This document shows positions 34,742 through 43,497 of a stretch of DNA of 64,000 bases, in pieces. A program made the translations under genes and the position numbers. The notes beneath the pieces were generated by a model, which made no database searches, was not told the DNA's origin, and saw nothing but the letters and a program-made list of their open reading frames with translations. The first letter of the stretch is position 1, and the number at the start of each line of letters is the position of its first letter. This DNA is from Leptospira harrisiae (GTDB lineage Bacteria > Spirochaetota > Leptospiria > Leptospirales > Leptospiraceae): NCBI RefSeq assembly GCF_002811945.1, contig NZ_NPDX01000006.1:124001-188000 (forward strand). Direction: 5' to 3'.

Positions 34742-34777
34742 CTTCCATTGCAGATTTTTCAAAATCCACAATGGAAG
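34742..34777 (-). terminator. Hairpin between the mutase and meaB genes
   Basis: Outer arms CTTCCATTG and CAATGGAAG pair perfectly; an inner run (GATTTT / AAAATC) extends the stem to about 15 of 17 pairs with a 2-nt internal mismatch. No U-tract on the minus strand, so it may partially terminate or process the transcript and set the mutase:MeaB ratio. Confidence 0.4.
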
Positions 34778-34803
34778 ATAATTATAAAACCGGCTTTTTG
34801 TTC

Positions 34804-36822
34804 TTAAACGAGAGCGGGTTCTACAGAAACGATGTCGATGATTTTTTCCATAATCGACATAAGATCATAGTCTTTTGGTGTGAAGATTTCCCGAATTCCC
34901 ATTTTTTTCAGTTCATCAAAATCAGATTCAGGAATGATTCCTCCTATCACGACAGGGATTTTTGCCTTGTAATGAGTTAGTTCATCAAATAACTGTTTTA
35001 CGATTTCTTTGTGAGAGCCAGAAAGTATCGAAAGTCCGATTACATTGGCATTTTCTTCCACAGCTGACTGTACGATTTCTTCAGGAGAGAGTCGGATCCC
35101 TGAATAAATCACGTCAAAACCACTGTGTTTTGCAGATACAGCAATCATCTCAGCACCATTGGAATGGCCATCGAGTCCTGGTTTCCCCACCACAATTTTA
35201 GGTCTATGTCCATTTGCCTTTGTGAATGCCTCTACTTTTCCGCGAACTGTAGAAACCTTATCGTCTGACAAAAAGAGTTTTTGTCCATCGACACCCGTTG
35301 GTGGGTTGTATTCTCCATACACTTCACGAAGTGCATCCGCCCATTCTCCTGTGGTGACTAGTGCTTTGGCACAAACAATCGAGTAAGGCATTAGGTTTTT
35401 TCCGTCTTTTGCAGCTTGTTTTAAATCTTCCAAGGATTTTTTGGCAACATCTGCATTACGACGAGATTTTGCTTCTCCAAGAACATTTAATGTTTGTTCT
35501 GCGGATTTTGGGTCAACTTTGAAAATTCCACCATCGGAGTCAGTCATCAGTGGAGATTTGATTCCATCGGTCCATTTGTTTTTTCCAACAATCACTAGTT
35601 CGTTGGAGTTGATTTTTGAAAGTCTTTCCGTTTGTGATTTCACAAGTTGGGACTTCATATATCCGTTTTCGATAGCAACGAGAGCTCCACCCATATCGAT
35701 GATTTTTTGAATTTCGAGTTTGGCTTCTTCTTTGAGAGCTTTTACTTTCGATTCGATGACTTTCGATCCTTCGAAGATGTCTGGGTATTCGAGAAGGTCT
35801 GTTTCGTAAGCAAGGACTTGCTGCAAACGAAGTGACCATTGTTGGTCCCAAGGTCTTGGTAAGGATAATGCTTCGTTCCAAGCAGGGAGTTGGAGGGCAC
35901 GACATCTTGCATTACGCGAGAGTGTCACACCCAGAGATTCAATGAGAATTCTCCACGCATTGTTTTCTGGTTGTTCCTCTGTGAGTCCTAGAGAGTTTAC
36001 TTGTACTCCATAACGGAACACTCGGTACTTTGCAGTTTTTACTTTGTAACGTTCCGTAGTGATCTCTTGCCACATTTCAGTGAAGGCGCGCATTTTGCAC
36101 ATCTCTTCTACAAAACGAATTCCAGCGTTTACAAAGAATGAAATTCGGCCCACACACTGCTCAAATTCATCGTCAGAAAAACAATTTCTTTCTTTGATGG
36201 CATCTAACACAGCAATGGCTGTGGCAAGAGCAAAGGATAGTTCTTGAACCGGAGTGGCACCAGCTTCTTGTAAATGATACGAGCAAATGTTAGATGGGTT
36301 CCATTTAGGAATATTGTGCAAGGAATACTCATACATATCCACAATGATTTTCATGGATTCTTTGGGAGGATAAATATAAGTCCCTCTGGCCAAATATTCC
36401 TTGATGAGATCGTTTTGAGTGGTTCCGTTTAGTTTTTCGAGAGGAACTCCACGTTCTTCCGCAAGGGCTACATATAGCGAAAGTAACCACATGGATGTCC
36501 CATTGATGGTCATGGAAGTGTTCATCTCTTCGATCGGGATTTGGTCGAATAAAATGCGAAAGTCTTCGAGTGAGTTGATGGGAACTCCCACCTTTCCTAT
36601 TTCGGGGCGTGATACCTCGTGGTCGGAACTATAACCACACTGAGTTGGGAGATCAAATGCAATGGAAAGCCCTGTTTGGCCTTTAGAAAGGTTCTTTCTG
36701 TACAACTCATTGGAGGCTTTTGCATTGGTATGCCCAGCATAGGTCCTAAAAATCCACGGTTTGTCAGGTTTTCCCTGTCCATTCTCGTCCACGAGAAGGT
36801 ATTCTTTTTTTTCGGCGGACAT
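34804..36822 (-). CDS. meaA: B12-dependent acyl-CoA mutase of the MeaA (ethylmalonyl-CoA mutase-like) type
   Basis: 672 residues in one chain: N-terminal TIM-barrel mutase and C-terminal B12-binding domain (GKPGLDGHSNGAEMIA with the DxHxxG base-off ligand, and IPVVIGGIIPESD). The opening KPWIFRTYAGH differs from the TMY-x-x-RPWTIRQYAGF of methylmalonyl-CoA mutases and matches the MeaA/ethylmalonyl-CoA mutase clade as I recall it, as does the length (about 650-690 versus about 715-750). It interconverts ethylmalonyl- and methylsuccinyl-CoA in the ethylmalonyl-CoA pathway, or methylmalonyl/succinyl-CoA if assigned otherwise. Its GTPase chaperone follows. Pathway partners (crotonyl-CoA reductase) are not in the window. 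Confidence 0.88.
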   Translation of the reverse strand: MSAEKKEYLLVDENGQGKPDKPWIFRTYAGHTNAKASNELYRKNLSKGQTGLSIAFDLPTQCGYSSDHEVSRPEIGKVGVPINSLEDFRILFDQIPIEEMNTSMTINGTSMWLLSLYVALAEERGVPLEKLNGTTQNDLIKEYLARGTYIYPPKESMKIIVDMYEYSLHNIPKWNPSNICSYHLQEAGATPVQELSFALATAIAVLDAIKERNCFSDDEFEQCVGRISFFVNAGIRFVEEMCKMRAFTEMWQEITTERYKVKTAKYRVFRYGVQVNSLGLTEEQPENNAWRILIESLGVTLSRNARCRALQLPAWNEALSLPRPWDQQWSLRLQQVLAYETDLLEYPDIFEGSKVIESKVKALKEEAKLEIQKIIDMGGALVAIENGYMKSQLVKSQTERLSKINSNELVIVGKNKWTDGIKSPLMTDSDGGIFKVDPKSAEQTLNVLGEAKSRRNADVAKKSLEDLKQAAKDGKNLMPYSIVCAKALVTTGEWADALREVYGEYNPPTGVDGQKLFLSDDKVSTVRGKVEAFTKANGHRPKIVVGKPGLDGHSNGAEMIAVSAKHSGFDVIYSGIRLSPEEIVQSAVEENANVIGLSILSGSHKEIVKQLFDELTHYKAKIPVVIGGIIPESDFDELKKMGIREIFTPKDYDLMSIMEKIIDIVSVEPALV

Positions 36823-36923
36823 TATTTGCCTCGTTTTATAAATTCTATGTATAATTGAAAATCTTCTGGAATATTTTCACCTAAAAATTTATACAGGACT
36901 AGGCAATTTGAGCCTTTTCCAAG

Positions 36924-38255
36924 ATGCGAGACCCAAAACCTTTTTCACCACTTCCTTTCTTTTTTAGCATCTTACTCTTAAGTTTGGGCTTTGCGCTGTT
37001 CTCTTATTTTAGACCTTTCCCTACAACAGAAACAGAATGGGAGTTTTTGGCCAATATTAAGGCTGCGGTGGAAGAAGGAGGGCTTATCTCTTCTCGGGAG
37101 CCACTGGCCATTTGGTTTGTAGTTGCTTGGAAAAAACTCTTTGGGATGAATTATATTCCATCCTTTCTTGTGTTAGCTGGTCTTTTTTACAGTTTGTTTC
37201 TCCACTTGTTTATGTTACTTCTTAGGTCAGAAGAATGGAAACGTAACCATTATCTCTTGGTATATCTTGCTGCTTTTTTACCATTTTCATATGGATTTCC
37301 CACTTCCTATTTTACAGAAACACTCTGCCTTGTTTTTTTACTTTTAGTATTTTTAACGTTCCGATTGGAAAAGATGACAGACCTTCTTGTTTTTCCAACA
37401 TTTACAGCACTTGCTTTCTTTTCTAGTTTCATTATGTTTTATCTGGGATTTACCTTTTTTGTAATCTTTACGGGAATCCGTGGTTCTAGAAAAGCCGCCC
37501 AAAAAACATCTGTGTTTTATAAAAAGAAAAATGTACCGTTTTTATTTTTACTTGGGTATTTAGGATTTTTCATCCTTTCCCTCATTTACTTTTCATATTC
37601 TGATTTTTTTGGACCAAACTCCATTGGATTTTTATTCAAAACTTGGTACACATCAGCTCTTCTCATCCTTTTGCCACTTGTGGTCCTGGGGATAGGACAT
37701 GTATTATTAAAAACAGAAAAAGAACTCAACACCATCACTGCGTCAGTTGTCATTGTTGTATCCATTGCAGTTTCCATTTATTTTATATTCAAAAATTTAA
37801 ATGCTTCTGAAAAAGAACCTTGGGAACTCCAATCCAAAAATCTTACCAAAGCATTTGGACAAGCTCTCATTCTAAAATCAGATCCCATTTATTTACCGAA
37901 AGAATTTTCTTTTGCCTTTTATTTTCAAACTGGAACCAAAACTAAATACATGCGAGAAGAAACGGGAACTGATAAATCCTTTTTGTATGTAGATGGAATT
38001 TGGAACCAAGACATCCAATTGGTTCAAAAATCTGGACTCTTTCGACGAAGCCAAAGAGCATTTGCCATTGTTCCAATTAGCGAAGATGATGTTCTCATCC
38101 AAAGAGCCACTGCAGAAAAAATTAAAAATGAAAAAAGTTTGAATTTTATTGTAAAAAAAGTGGATGAAGCATGGTCTGCTACTCCTACCAAACACCCGTT
38201 TGACATTTATACTGCTGGATTACAAAAAAAGTTTGGTTATTTAACTTTCTATTAA
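36924..38255 (+). CDS. Multi-pass membrane protein of unknown function
   Basis: 443 residues with about ten hydrophobic helices up to residue 290 (FFFSILLLSLGFALFSYF at the N-terminus; IVVSIAVSIYFIFKN near the end) and a ~150-residue soluble C-terminal domain. The layout, with a first extracytoplasmic loop after helix 1 (TETEWEFLANI), is like membrane glycosyltransferases (GT-C or mannosyltransferase-like), but no diagnostic acidic D-D motif is clear, so I leave function open. Only about 100 bp from the divergent mutase gene. Confidence 0.7.
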   Translation: MRDPKPFSPLPFFFSILLLSLGFALFSYFRPFPTTETEWEFLANIKAAVEEGGLISSREPLAIWFVVAWKKLFGMNYIPSFLVLAGLFYSLFLHLFMLLLRSEEWKRNHYLLVYLAAFLPFSYGFPTSYFTETLCLVFLLLVFLTFRLEKMTDLLVFPTFTALAFFSSFIMFYLGFTFFVIFTGIRGSRKAAQKTSVFYKKKNVPFLFLLGYLGFFILSLIYFSYSDFFGPNSIGFLFKTWYTSALLILLPLVVLGIGHVLLKTEKELNTITASVVIVVSIAVSIYFIFKNLNASEKEPWELQSKNLTKAFGQALILKSDPIYLPKEFSFAFYFQTGTKTKYMREETGTDKSFLYVDGIWNQDIQLVQKSGLFRRSQRAFAIVPISEDDVLIQRATAEKIKNEKSLNFIVKKVDEAWSATPTKHPFDIYTAGLQKKFGYLTFY

Positions 38256-38268
38256 GAACTGTTAAATA

Positions 38269-38904
38269 CTACGAACTAAAATCTTTATAGTAACGTTTGA
38301 CTTTGTTTACGTATTTTTGTGTTTCTTCGTATGGAGGAATGCCTTTGTAACGTTTCACTGCCCCAGGACCTGCATTATAAGCGGCGATTGCTTTTTCTGG
38401 GTCTTTGAATTCCTTCATCAGACCTTTTAGAAATTTCACCCCACCACCAATATTTTCTTCCGGATTGAAAGGATCATTCACTCCTAAAGATTCAGCGGTC
38501 TCTGGCATAAGTTGCATAAGACCCATGGCTCCTTTCGGAGATACAGCTTTTGGTTTGAACCCTGATTCTGCTTTGACCATCGCCTTTACTAGGTTAGGGT
38601 CCAAACCTTGGGATTTGGCGATAGATTCAATCGTTCCAATAATATCATTTGGTTTTAATTTTGTATCTGTTTGCGAAGAAGTGGGCAATTTGAAACCAAC
38701 TTCTTCAGGGAAGGGAAGCGAAATTCCCTCTGTTTTTGCGTGAGAACCATCAGTTTTGGCGGTTTCTTCTGGTTTAGAACGGTTCCATTCCCTTTCTAAA
38801 ACATCGGGAAAGGAAACAAGAGATTTGGGATTTTCTGATAATTTGGATAGGGATTCCATCCGGTTCAAAACAGAAGATACAGAAGGGATGTCCGTTAGTC
38901 TCAC
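38269..38904 (-). CDS. Lytic transglycosylase (SLT domain)
   Basis: 211 residues. The C-terminal SLT/goose-lysozyme-like domain (about 90-210) has the catalytic Glu in MVKAESGFKPKAVSPKGAMGLMQLMPETA, then NIGGGVKFLKGLM and AAYNAGPGAVKRYKG. It cleaves peptidoglycan glycan strands to 1,6-anhydro products. No signal peptide is visible; the first ~85 residues are a low-complexity N-terminal region. Without a leader it may act through the flagellar or another export route, or the true start may differ (start here is a GTG with no ribosome-binding site). It is downstream of the CheY-like gene by about 50 bp. Confidence 0.85.
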   Translation of the reverse strand: MRLTDIPSVSSVLNRMESLSKLSENPKSLVSFPDVLEREWNRSKPEETAKTDGSHAKTEGISLPFPEEVGFKLPTSSQTDTKLKPNDIIGTIESIAKSQGLDPNLVKAMVKAESGFKPKAVSPKGAMGLMQLMPETAESLGVNDPFNPEENIGGGVKFLKGLMKEFKDPEKAIAAYNAGPGAVKRYKGIPPYEETQKYVNKVKRYYKDFSS

Positions 38905-38955
38905 AAAGTAAAGATCGACGGAGAATGAGAAAACTTAAGAAAAAAATATGTCTCA

Positions 38956-39339
38956 TTAGCCCACTTCTGGGTTAATGGATTGTAAATCTTTAAGAGAAAG
39001 AGGTTTTACTAAATACCCTTTTACATTTTGGAATTCCTCTGACCGGGCCTTGTCTGTTGGGTCAATGGAGGAAGTAAGGATATAGATGGGGAGTTTGGCG
39101 TATTTGGGATGTTTGCTAATTGCTCTGAGAAATTCCCAACCGTCCATTATGGGCATATTCAAATCTAAAAATAACATATCTGGATCGGCTGAACCAGTTA
39201 GGAGCGCATTCAATGCGTCTTCCCCATTCTGGAAGCCATGGATTTCGTCCGCAAAAGAAAACTTCTCCATTAAAGTTTTGATGAGAAAGGTTGTAATCAC
39301 ATCATCTTCAACTAGGTATACCATACTTAATTGTTTCAT
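38956..39339 (-). CDS. Single-domain response regulator (CheY-like)
   Basis: 127 residues, a receiver domain only: acidic pair EDD (11-13), phosphoacceptor Asp about 59 in MLFLDLNMPIMDG, Thr about 89 (YILTSSID) and Lys about 112 (LVKPLS). No output domain, so it acts by protein-protein contact, as in chemotaxis or phosphorelay. No sensor kinase is adjacent; the nearest in this window is about 36 kb away. Confidence 0.92.
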   Translation of the reverse strand: MKQLSMVYLVEDDVITTFLIKTLMEKFSFADEIHGFQNGEDALNALLTGSADPDMLFLDLNMPIMDGWEFLRAISKHPKYAKLPIYILTSSIDPTDKARSEEFQNVKGYLVKPLSLKDLQSINPEVG

Positions 39340-39405
39340 AAATTACGGATAGATCCGAGCGTATTTTTTTAAAAAATTAAAAAGAAAGCAACAAATAAAA
39401 GATCC

Positions 39406-40809
39406 CTAAAGTGTATGTGGTGAAGTGAGAATTTCTGGTCGAAGGATTTCTCTCAGCTTTTTTTCCTCTAACAATCCAAGTTCCAAAACAATGGATTCGA
39501 CTGACCTATTTTCTAAGAGTGCTTTTTTTGCAACCAGGGTAGCATTTTCATATCCAATGTATGGATTCAAAGCAGTGGCTAGGCCAGCGGAAGTTTTGGC
39601 TCGGAATTCAAGTAATTCTCGGTTGGCTGTGATCCCTACGATACAATTGAGTTCTAATGTTTTGCAACCAGCTGTTAGGTGCTCGATACTTTTGAATAAA
39701 CTATGGGCTATGATCGGTTCAAAAGCATTCAATTGTAACTGACCTGCTTCAGCTGCCAAAGTAATGGTGATGTCGTTCCCAATCACCTCAAAGGCAATTT
39801 GATTGACTACTTCAGGTATAATAGGATTAACTTTTCCGGGCATGATCGAAGAGCCAGCAGCTTTTGCAGGTAAATTGATTTCGTTAAACCCTCCTTGGGG
39901 GCCACTCGATAGTAAGCGTAAGTCATTACATATTTTGGATAACTTTGTGGAAATACGTTTGAGTACACCAGATAACTGAACAAAGGCGCCAGTGTCCTGA
40001 GTTGCTTCGATCAGGTTTGGTGCTGCAATCAAACTCAGTCCAGTTTCATTGGATAGAATATCTGTAACAATTTGTGAATATCGAATGTCAGTATTGATCC
40101 CAGTTCCAATGGCTGTGGCACCTAAATTGATTTCTCCTATCAGCGAAGTAGCTTCTTTTAATCTGTTGATATCTTCACCTAACATGACATCGTACGTTGA
40201 AAATTCTTGCCCAAGGGTCATAGGAACCGCATCTTGTAATTGTGTTCGCCCAATTTTCAAAATATCTTTAAATTCTTCTGATTTTTTACGAAATGCTAAT
40301 TGTAAATCTTCCATGGAAGCAAGTAAAGCCTTCATTGCAAAGACAGCCGCTATTTTGATCGAAGTAGGATAAACATCGTTCGTACTTTGTGACATGTTTA
40401 CTTCATTCAATGGATGTAAATGTGTGTAGTCTCCTTTTGGATAACCCGCCATTTCAAGAGCTATGTTTGTGATTACCTCGTTCGCATTCATATTGGTGGA
40501 AGTGCCGGCTCCTCCTTGGATGACATCGACTACAAATTCGGAATGGAATTCTCCGTTTAGGATTCGGTCGCAGGCATCTGTGATCATTTGGGTGGTTTCT
40601 TTTGTGAGCTGCCCTAACTCATGGTTGGCTTTGGCAGAGGCTTTTTTGATATAGGCAAGGGCGCGCACTAGGTCGGGGTAGGTTCCGATGGTTTTCCCTG
40701 TGATGGGATAATTTTCCAATGCCCGTAGGGTATGGATTCCCCAATAAACATCAGCGGGGAGATCTCGTTCCCCCAAAAGATCGTGTTCTCTGCGTGTTCG
40801 TTTTGTCAT
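39406..40809 (-). CDS. aspA: Aspartate ammonia-lyase (aspartase)
   Basis: 467 residues, the length of E. coli aspartase (478). Fumarase/aspartase superfamily: N-terminal REHDLLGERDLPADVYWGI, the mobile-loop signature GSSIMPGKVNPIIPEVVNQ with the catalytic Ser, and LHPLNEVNMSQSTNDVYPTS. The N-terminal motif favours aspartase over fumarase C. It releases ammonia from aspartate, giving fumarate for the citric acid cycle, and pairs functionally with the glutamate synthase further on in the window for nitrogen handling. Cytoplasmic homotetramer in the family. Confidence 0.92.
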   Translation of the reverse strand: MTKRTRREHDLLGERDLPADVYWGIHTLRALENYPITGKTIGTYPDLVRALAYIKKASAKANHELGQLTKETTQMITDACDRILNGEFHSEFVVDVIQGGAGTSTNMNANEVITNIALEMAGYPKGDYTHLHPLNEVNMSQSTNDVYPTSIKIAAVFAMKALLASMEDLQLAFRKKSEEFKDILKIGRTQLQDAVPMTLGQEFSTYDVMLGEDINRLKEATSLIGEINLGATAIGTGINTDIRYSQIVTDILSNETGLSLIAAPNLIEATQDTGAFVQLSGVLKRISTKLSKICNDLRLLSSGPQGGFNEINLPAKAAGSSIMPGKVNPIIPEVVNQIAFEVIGNDITITLAAEAGQLQLNAFEPIIAHSLFKSIEHLTAGCKTLELNCIVGITANRELLEFRAKTSAGLATALNPYIGYENATLVAKKALLENRSVESIVLELGLLEEKKLREILRPEILTSPHTL

Positions 40810-40874
40810 AAATTTATAAATTCTCTTGGATAGGACGAAAGATACTCGACCAAATCCAAATGGGAAGAAGATTT

Positions 40875-41231
40875 ATGTTGCCAATGTATAAAATCAGATT
40901 TTCTCTTCTCCTTTATATTTTCTTAATTTCTCTTTCATCGTTAATTGGAAAGGAAAAACAATTTTCTACAGTTCCCTGCAAACAAAAAGAGGAAACTGTA
41001 AAAACGATTTTTCAACTTTTACCTGAATCAGAAAGGTCTTGTGTGGACATTGCCAAATTGGTTTTAACAGAAGAGGATGAGGAAGGTGAAAAATTAGATA
41101 AAGAGTATGTGGAACTATTTCTAAAAGTATGTGAACTCAAACGGAAAAAACTTTCCTTGGAAGAAATTCGGGAAAATTTAGGGATCACAAAACAATGTAA
41201 TATGGCGGTAAACATTTCGAAAAAGAATTGA
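40875..41231 (+). CDS. Small exported protein of unknown function
   Basis: 118 residues from the ATG at 40875 (MLPMYKIRFSLLLYIFLISLSSLIGK), preceded by GAAGAAGA; an in-frame ATG at 40860 adds five residues. The signal peptide is clear. The mature part is hydrophilic with three or four Cys (PCKQKEE, RSCVDIAK, KVCELKRK, KQCNMAV), which could form disulfides. Glu/Lys-rich. No family recognised. The next gene follows after about 37 bp in the same orientation. Confidence 0.65.
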   Translation: MLPMYKIRFSLLLYIFLISLSSLIGKEKQFSTVPCKQKEETVKTIFQLLPESERSCVDIAKLVLTEEDEEGEKLDKEYVELFLKVCELKRKKLSLEEIRENLGITKQCNMAVNISKKN

Positions 41232-41268
41232 TTCTTTAAGTATTTGGTATATTTTTTTCGCAGGTTTT

Positions 41269-41949
41269 ATGCTAAAATACTATTTCATCCTTTCATTTTT
41301 CTTAGTTCCCACCATTCTTTTGCCCTGTGAACCTTTTGCGGCAAAAACACTAACACCTATCGACCATTCGACGAAGGACAAAAGCTTCAGCGAATTCAAA
41401 ACGAAATTTCAAAAGATTCTAAAATCAAAAGATAGAAAAGCTTTAGAAGACGTAATTGATAAGGACATTCATTTTTCCTTTGGTGCAGAGGCGGGAAAAA
41501 AAGATTTTCTAAAATCATTCCAACTAACAGAAAAACCGACCTCTTCAAATTTCTGGGATTTGATGGAGGAAACTATGAAACTGGGTTTCCGTCAAAACAA
41601 AGAAGGCCAAATGGTAGCACCTTATTTTTTTGAAACCTTCCCAGGAGATTATGATCCTTTCACTCACTATTTGGTTATTGGAAAAAATGTAAATGTAAGA
41701 GAAGATGCTTCTAAAGAATCCAAGTCGATCACTCAACTCAGTTATCAAATCGTAAGAGCAGAAGCTGATGATTTAGATGGGCGCCGACTTGAAAAAGAAA
41801 GTAATTGTAATTGGAAAAAGATTTGTACACCGCAGGGGAAACCTGGTTATGTGTGTGACAGGTTTTTACGTAGTCCTCTTGACTACAGGGCTTTCTTCGA
41901 AAAAAAGAAAAACAGCTGGGTTCTTACTATATTTATCGTTGGCGATTGA
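41269..41949 (+). CDS. Exported protein with C-terminal SH3b-like domain
   Basis: 226 residues. Signal peptide (YFILSFFLVPTILLPCEP, a Cys in position for a lipobox-like LLPC). The C-terminal third has an SH3b signature: KNVNVREDASKESKSITQLSYQIV and GKPGYVCDRFLRSP, typical of bacterial cell-wall or surface-associated proteins. The middle part is helical and unrecognised. Might be a lipoprotein. Confidence 0.7.
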   Translation: MLKYYFILSFFLVPTILLPCEPFAAKTLTPIDHSTKDKSFSEFKTKFQKILKSKDRKALEDVIDKDIHFSFGAEAGKKDFLKSFQLTEKPTSSNFWDLMEETMKLGFRQNKEGQMVAPYFFETFPGDYDPFTHYLVIGKNVNVREDASKESKSITQLSYQIVRAEADDLDGRRLEKESNCNWKKICTPQGKPGYVCDRFLRSPLDYRAFFEKKKNSWVLTIFIVGD

Positions 41950-42041
41950 CTACTGTTAAATTAACGTTTTGTATAGATTTTTCTTGAATCTTAGATAAGG
42001 ATGATTTACTTATGGTGAAACCATTGTTCAAGGAAACATTT

Positions 42042-42422
42042 ATGTTAAAAAAATTACTATTTGTTGCTTTAGCGTTTTCGCTAACCAACTGTCTGATCTT
42101 AAATCCAGCGGGTGCAACGATCGATCGCGAAAAAGGTTCCGAAGTTGCTTCTCGAATTACTGATGCTGCCATTCAAACGGATTTAATCAATTCAACTTTG
42201 TTGGCGGGAAGACCTAGTATTTCGATTTTAAGTTTGTTGGCAGCTGACATTGCGAGCATTGATTCTGCAAAATACTATGTCAAAGCTGATGTTGATCAGT
42301 GTGTGAATGACATATCAGGGTTTAAAGGATTTTTACTTGGATCTACAATTACCAATATCATCTCTTGCCAAGATTTAAAAACAGATGGTTATTTAACGGG
42401 AGACCCGTTCCCAAGTTTCTAA
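42042..42422 (+). CDS. Small lipoprotein of a Leptospira-type family
   Basis: 126 residues from the ATG at 42042 (MLKKLLFVALAFSLTNCLILNP), which has AAGGA upstream; an earlier in-frame ATG at 42012 is less likely. Lipobox SLTNC (Cys about 17). The mature part contains two conserved-looking Cys (VDQCVNDI, IISCQDL) and a helix ASRITDAAIQTDLINSTLL. It resembles small lipoproteins I know from Leptospira genomes, but I cannot name the family with certainty. Hairpin follows at 42436. Confidence 0.72.
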   Translation: MLKKLLFVALAFSLTNCLILNPAGATIDREKGSEVASRITDAAIQTDLINSTLLAGRPSISILSLLAADIASIDSAKYYVKADVDQCVNDISGFKGFLLGSTITNIISCQDLKTDGYLTGDPFPSF

Positions 42423-42435
42423 TTTAAAATTTTTT

Positions 42436-42465
42436 TTCCCTGCCTCTTTTTTTTGGGGTAGGGAA
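42436..42465 (+). terminator. Hairpin after the small lipoprotein gene
   Basis: TTCCCTGCCTC pairs with GGGGTAGGGAA (11 pairs including two G-U) around a loop of eight T. An A/T run precedes it and a pyrimidine-rich stretch (CTCTCTCTTCTTC) follows, but not a clean U-tract; probably a terminator, perhaps bidirectional. Confidence 0.55.
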
Positions 42466-42516
42466 CTCTCTCTTCTTCTTTCGGGTCATATTCTCCAAAC
42501 AAACAAGGAAGGTTTT

Positions 42517-42969
42517 ATGATCTCTCTCAAACAAACATTCAAAATTGTAACAACAATCGGTCTTGTATCGGTGATGGCATTTGCTTTTGGAAATTGCCGT
42601 GGACACAAAGATTTCGAAAAAAGAATCGAATGGGTAGCATCTAAACTCACATCTAAGTTAGATTTGGATGAAACACAAAAAGCAAAACTGGAAACCATTA
42701 AAGCCGAACTCATTGCCAAACACAAGGAAATGAAACCGAAACATGAATCTTGGGCAAAAGAAATGGCTACTCAGATTCGTGCAGAAAAAATTGATACGAA
42801 GTTGTTGGATAAAATGAGTATCGAAAGAGAAACTCGCCACCAAGAAATGCGTAAGTTTTTTCAATCTAAACTCGTAGAATTCCATGCAGTGTTAAAGCCT
42901 GAACAAAGGGAAAAATTTGCTGATTTAGTGGAACGATTTGCAAGTCGCCATCAACCACCGGAAGAGTAA
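42517..42969 (+). CDS. Spy/CpxP/CnrX-like envelope lipoprotein
   Basis: 150 residues. Signal peptide with lipobox-like FGNC. Mature helical protein with the LTxxQ-type motifs of CpxP/Spy/CnrX fold (LDLDETQKAKLETIKAEL, VLKPEQREKFADLVERF). Family members are periplasmic chaperones or metal/stress sensors. The ECF sigma gene begins 3 bp after its stop, and a small membrane protein follows that, so a sensor role for the sigma system is the most economical idea. AAGGAAGG site 5 nt upstream of the ATG. Rich in Lys, His and Met residues that could contribute to metal binding. Confidence 0.8.
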   Translation: MISLKQTFKIVTTIGLVSVMAFAFGNCRGHKDFEKRIEWVASKLTSKLDLDETQKAKLETIKAELIAKHKEMKPKHESWAKEMATQIRAEKIDTKLLDKMSIERETRHQEMRKFFQSKLVEFHAVLKPEQREKFADLVERFASRHQPPEE

Positions 42970-42972
42970 ACA

Positions 42973-43497
42973 ATGCCTGAGTTTGACTTCGAATCAGTAG
43001 TCAAAGAAACCAAATATTTGGTTTTGAAAACGGTCGGTGATACCCTCATCGACCGTTTTGATGATGCAACAGAAGATGTAGTACAAGAAGTGTACTTTCG
43101 CGTTTTTAAGTCTTTAGAGAAGGGTGGGTTTGATGGAAGATCCAAAATCTCTACATGGATATACACCATCGCACGAAATGAAGCCCTTCGTATGAATGAA
43201 AAACGATTACGCGAAGAAGAAAAGGCAAAAAGGTATTTAGTTAAAAACAAAGTCCAATTGTCTGGGGTGAGAGAAGAGTCCTCTTTTGAAAAAGAAGAAT
43301 GGATTGAATCCATGTTAGGCCAGATCCCAGAAGTCTATCGACAGACCTTACGTCTCTATTTGGCTGGCAATACCATGGAAGAGATTGCAAAAGAATTAGC
43401 AGTAAGACAAGGTACAGTCAAATCACGATTGTTTCGAACAAAGGAATGGATCCGCAATCATATACCAGGAGGAAAAAATGAATTCCAAGAATCCTAA
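42973..43497 (+). CDS. ECF-type RNA polymerase sigma factor
   Basis: 174 residues. Sigma region 2 (DDATEDVVQEVYFRVFKSLEKGGFDGRSKISTWIYTIARNEALRMNEKR in order, with ISTWIYTIARN as the characteristic end) and region 4 (IPEVYRQTLRLYLAGNTMEEIAKELAVRQGTVKSRLFRTKEWI) are both intact. It directs a small stress regulon. Flanking genes (Spy-like lipoprotein 3 bp upstream, small membrane protein overlapping 20 bp downstream) suggest a sensor/sigma/anti-sigma trio. Confidence 0.94.
   Translation: MPEFDFESVVKETKYLVLKTVGDTLIDRFDDATEDVVQEVYFRVFKSLEKGGFDGRSKISTWIYTIARNEALRMNEKRLREEEKAKRYLVKNKVQLSGVREESSFEKEEWIESMLGQIPEVYRQTLRLYLAGNTMEEIAKELAVRQGTVKSRLFRTKEWIRNHIPGGKNEFQES

Noticed and set aside
36619..36858. 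Plus-strand ORF opposite the start of the mutase gene
   Set aside because: Entirely antisense to the mutase N-terminal coding region except its tail, with no ribosome-binding site; a shadow.
38433..38442. ATTTCACCCC half-site matching one arm of the par palindrome
   Set aside because: Only one 10-bp arm; the left arm does not match, and it sits inside the lytic transglycosylase coding sequence, so a chance match.
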